Of a stretch of 64,000 nt of DNA, positions 62,636 to 64,000 are shown piece after piece (within the stretch, counting starts at the first letter, position 1; each line of letters starts with the position of its first letter). The position numbers were made by a program, and so were the translations under genes. The stretch lies in the NCBI RefSeq assembly GCF_900112025.1, contig NZ_FOKL01000001.1, positions 1,293,084-1,357,083 of the forward strand. Direction: 5' to 3'. A model generated the notes under the pieces. The model was not told the origin of the DNA, made no database searches, and saw only the letters and a list, made by a program, of their open reading frames with translations. Source of the stretch: Janthinobacterium sp. 344 (GTDB taxonomy: Bacteria > Pseudomonadota > Gammaproteobacteria > Burkholderiales > Burkholderiaceae_D).

Positions 62636-63308
62636 CGTTGTTTTCCGCCAGGCGGAAGCCCCGTCCGCGCACCGTGTGGATCAATTGCGGCAAGCCCGCC
62701 GCATCGACCTTGCCCCGCAGGTTGCGCACGTGGACGTCGATCAGGTTATCGATGCCGATCAGGTCCGCCTGCCAGATCTGCTCGGCCAGGCGCGCGCGGC
62801 TCACCACTTCGCCCGCCTGGCGCAGCAGGATCAGCAAAATCGCGTATTCCTTGGGTGTCAGCACCAGCGGCGTGCCGCCGCGCGTCACCTGGTGGCTGAC
62901 GGGATCGAGCGTCAGGTCGGCCAGCGCCAGCACCAGCGGACGGCTGATGTCGGAGCGGCGCAACAGGGCGCGGATGCGCGCCAGCAGCTCCTCGAACTCG
63001 AATGGTTTGGTCAGGTAATCGTCGGCGCCCGTGTTCAGGCCCGCCACGCGGTCCGCCGTGGCGTCGCGCGCCGTGAGCATCAGCACGGGGGTCTGGATGG
63101 CGCGCGCGCGCAAGTCGCGGCAAAAATCGATGCCCTGCTTGCCCGGCAACATCCAGTCCAGCACGATCACGTCGTAGTCGACGGCGTAGCTTTCCTCCTC
63201 GCCCTCTTCGGCGCTGTGCGCCACGTCGACGACAAAGCCTTCTTCCTGCAAGCCACGGGCCAGCAGGCGCGCCGCCTTGCGGTCGTCTTCCACCAGCAGA
63301 ATCCTCAT
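62628..63308 (-). CDS. OmpR-family response regulator
   Basis: A 226-residue regulator: receiver domain with LLVEDDRKAA, the phospho-Asp in VIVLDWMLPGKQG, LMLTARD and KPFEFEEL, then an OmpR/PhoB winged helix (LTPKEYAILLILLRQ, IDVHVRNLRGKVD, HTVRGRGFRL). The start at MRILLVEDD is the family start. It pairs with the kinase downstream. Repeats in the gap in front of it are its likely binding site. Confidence 0.95.
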   Translation of the reverse strand: MRILLVEDDRKAARLLARGLQEEGFVVDVAHSAEEGEEESYAVDYDVIVLDWMLPGKQGIDFCRDLRARAIQTPVLMLTARDATADRVAGLNTGADDYLTKPFEFEELLARIRALLRRSDISRPLVLALADLTLDPVSHQVTRGGTPLVLTPKEYAILLILLRQAGEVVSRARLAEQIWQADLIGIDNLIDVHVRNLRGKVDAAGLPQLIHTVRGRGFRLAENNGG

Positions 63309-63378
63309 GCCTGCGCCTCCCGTCTCTCCGCGTTTTCCATGCCGGCATTCTACCTCGCGCTGCCCTGCGCGCACCGAA

Positions 63379-63434
63379 CCTGAAGAATGATTCAGGCGTT
63401 CTTGGGCGCTTCTTCAGGACCGCCTTGCTATGCT
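63379..63434 (+). promoter_or_regulatory. Response-regulator box and promoter of the second RND adaptor
   Basis: CCTGAAGAATGATTCAG (63379-63395) repeats the motif found at mgtC. Three direct repeats at exact 11-bp pitch follow: TTCAGG at 63391, TTGGGC at 63402 and TTCAGG at 63413. TATGCT (63429-63434), a -10 hexamer, comes 10 bp after the last. This is the geometry of OmpR/PhoB-type activator sites (direct repeats replacing the -35). It lies between the divergent regulator and adaptor genes. Confidence 0.62.
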
Positions 63435-63548
63435 TTCCCGGCGCTGCAGTAACGCTGTTTCATGACGCTGCATGCGCCCCCTCTGACCGCCCGCCTGGGC
63501 ATGGCATCCACGCATGCCCCATCACCACCAACAACAAGGAAACACGGG

Positions 63549-64000
63549 ATGAACACGACCACCCCCAACGCCCTGGGCGCCTGCTGCGCGCTCGCCGTGG
63601 CCCTCGGCTGCTCGGCCCTGGCCGGCTGCGCCAAGCCGACGGCGGCCGCTCCGCCATCAGCGTCAGTCCAGTCGACGCACCTGGACGACGGCAGCATCGC
63701 CGTCGACAAGATGTCGCCGCTGCGCCAGCGCCTGCGGATCGCGCCCGCGCTGGAACAGGACATCGCCACGCAGACGGAGGCGCCGGGCAGCATTGTCGCC
63801 ATGCCGGAAAAACTGGTGAAGATCACGCCGCCCCTGGCCGGGCGCATCACGCGCCTGCAACGGGCGCTGGGCGACAGCGTGAAGGCGGGCGAACCGCTGT
63901 TCACGCTCGATTCGGCGGAACTGAGCGCCGCCCACGCGGACGACAGCAAGGCGCGTTCCAGCCTGCTGCAGGCGCGCCAGGAACTGGAGCGCCAGAAAAC
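63549..64000 (+). CDS. RND/CzcB-like efflux adaptor lipoprotein (partial)
   Basis: The first 150 codons of a membrane fusion protein that runs off the right edge. It has a lipoprotein signal peptide (lipobox LAGC, Cys at about residue 27) and then EAPGSIVAMPEKLVKITPPL and GRITRLQRALGDSVKAGEPL, the half-lipoyl motif of CzcB/CusB-type adaptors. AAGGA is a ribosome site 9 bases before ATG. It likely forms a metal- or drug-efflux operon beyond the window, controlled by the neighbouring two-component system. Confidence 0.85.
   Translation, partial: MNTTTPNALGACCALAVALGCSALAGCAKPTAAAPPSASVQSTHLDDGSIAVDKMSPLRQRLRIAPALEQDIATQTEAPGSIVAMPEKLVKITPPLAGRITRLQRALGDSVKAGEPLFTLDSAELSAAHADDSKARSSLLQARQELERQK

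Overview
The window is a GC-rich chromosomal segment of a betaproteobacterium, most likely Burkholderiales, family Oxalobacteraceae (Janthinobacterium/Massilia/Duganella-like). The evidence is the rpsU-yqeY-dnaG-rpoD order with a tRNA behind rpoD, a PEP-CTERM protein, dense runs of genes with 4-bp start/stop overlaps, and the gene families present. No phage, plasmid, CRISPR array or intact insertion sequence was seen.

Layout. 1-4552 (minus): the end of a surface-polysaccharide locus, a glycosyltransferase, then rfbB-rfbD-rfbA-rfbC (dTDP-L-rhamnose) and the first codons of a Wzm-type ABC permease, all in one overlapping operon. 5055-13353: mixed housekeeping and signalling genes (RhlE helicase, chemoreceptor, Crp/Fnr regulator, small enzymes, YjjG, FKBP). 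13403-19131 (minus): the macromolecular-synthesis operon rpsU-yqeY-dnaG-rpoD plus a CAU tRNA, with stem-loops in the gaps and a private promoter for rpoD. 19315-26347: HI0933-type flavoprotein, YbiB, an IS110-derived single-domain protein, aroG, an orphan NirD-like protein, a PEP-CTERM protein and tsaD. 26358-32320: eutC and eutB, separated by a HEFGH metallopeptidase-like gene, an ATP-grasp-like gene and a PLP decarboxylase.

32407-42153 (minus) is the most unusual part. A KASIII-like condensing enzyme, an SDR, an MBL-fold hydrolase, an F390-synthetase-like adenylating enzyme, a PAP2 phosphatase, a sterol-desaturase-type hydroxylase and a fatty-acid desaturase form one tightly coupled operon. 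It is followed by a GbsR/MarR regulator with a perfect palindromic operator, a DUF4166 protein and a membrane-anchored TIGR01777 SDR. Together they look like an uncharacterised lipid or hydrocarbon pathway.

42311-55085: a K+ channel with a C-terminal zinc ribbon, a KefB-type antiporter, membrane proteins of unknown role (DUF457, DUF4401/GDYXXLXY, DUF2157), plsY, ybaK and a PAS-GGDEF-EAL protein. 55488-64000: an RND pump, an mgtC operon with a second ACT-like protein, a two-component system and the start of another RND adaptor. A shared 17-bp motif in front of mgtC and between the response regulator and the second adaptor suggests one regulon.

Dispersed near-perfect palindromes built on GGGTC/GACCC lie between several minus-strand genes and look like a genome-wide repeat family.
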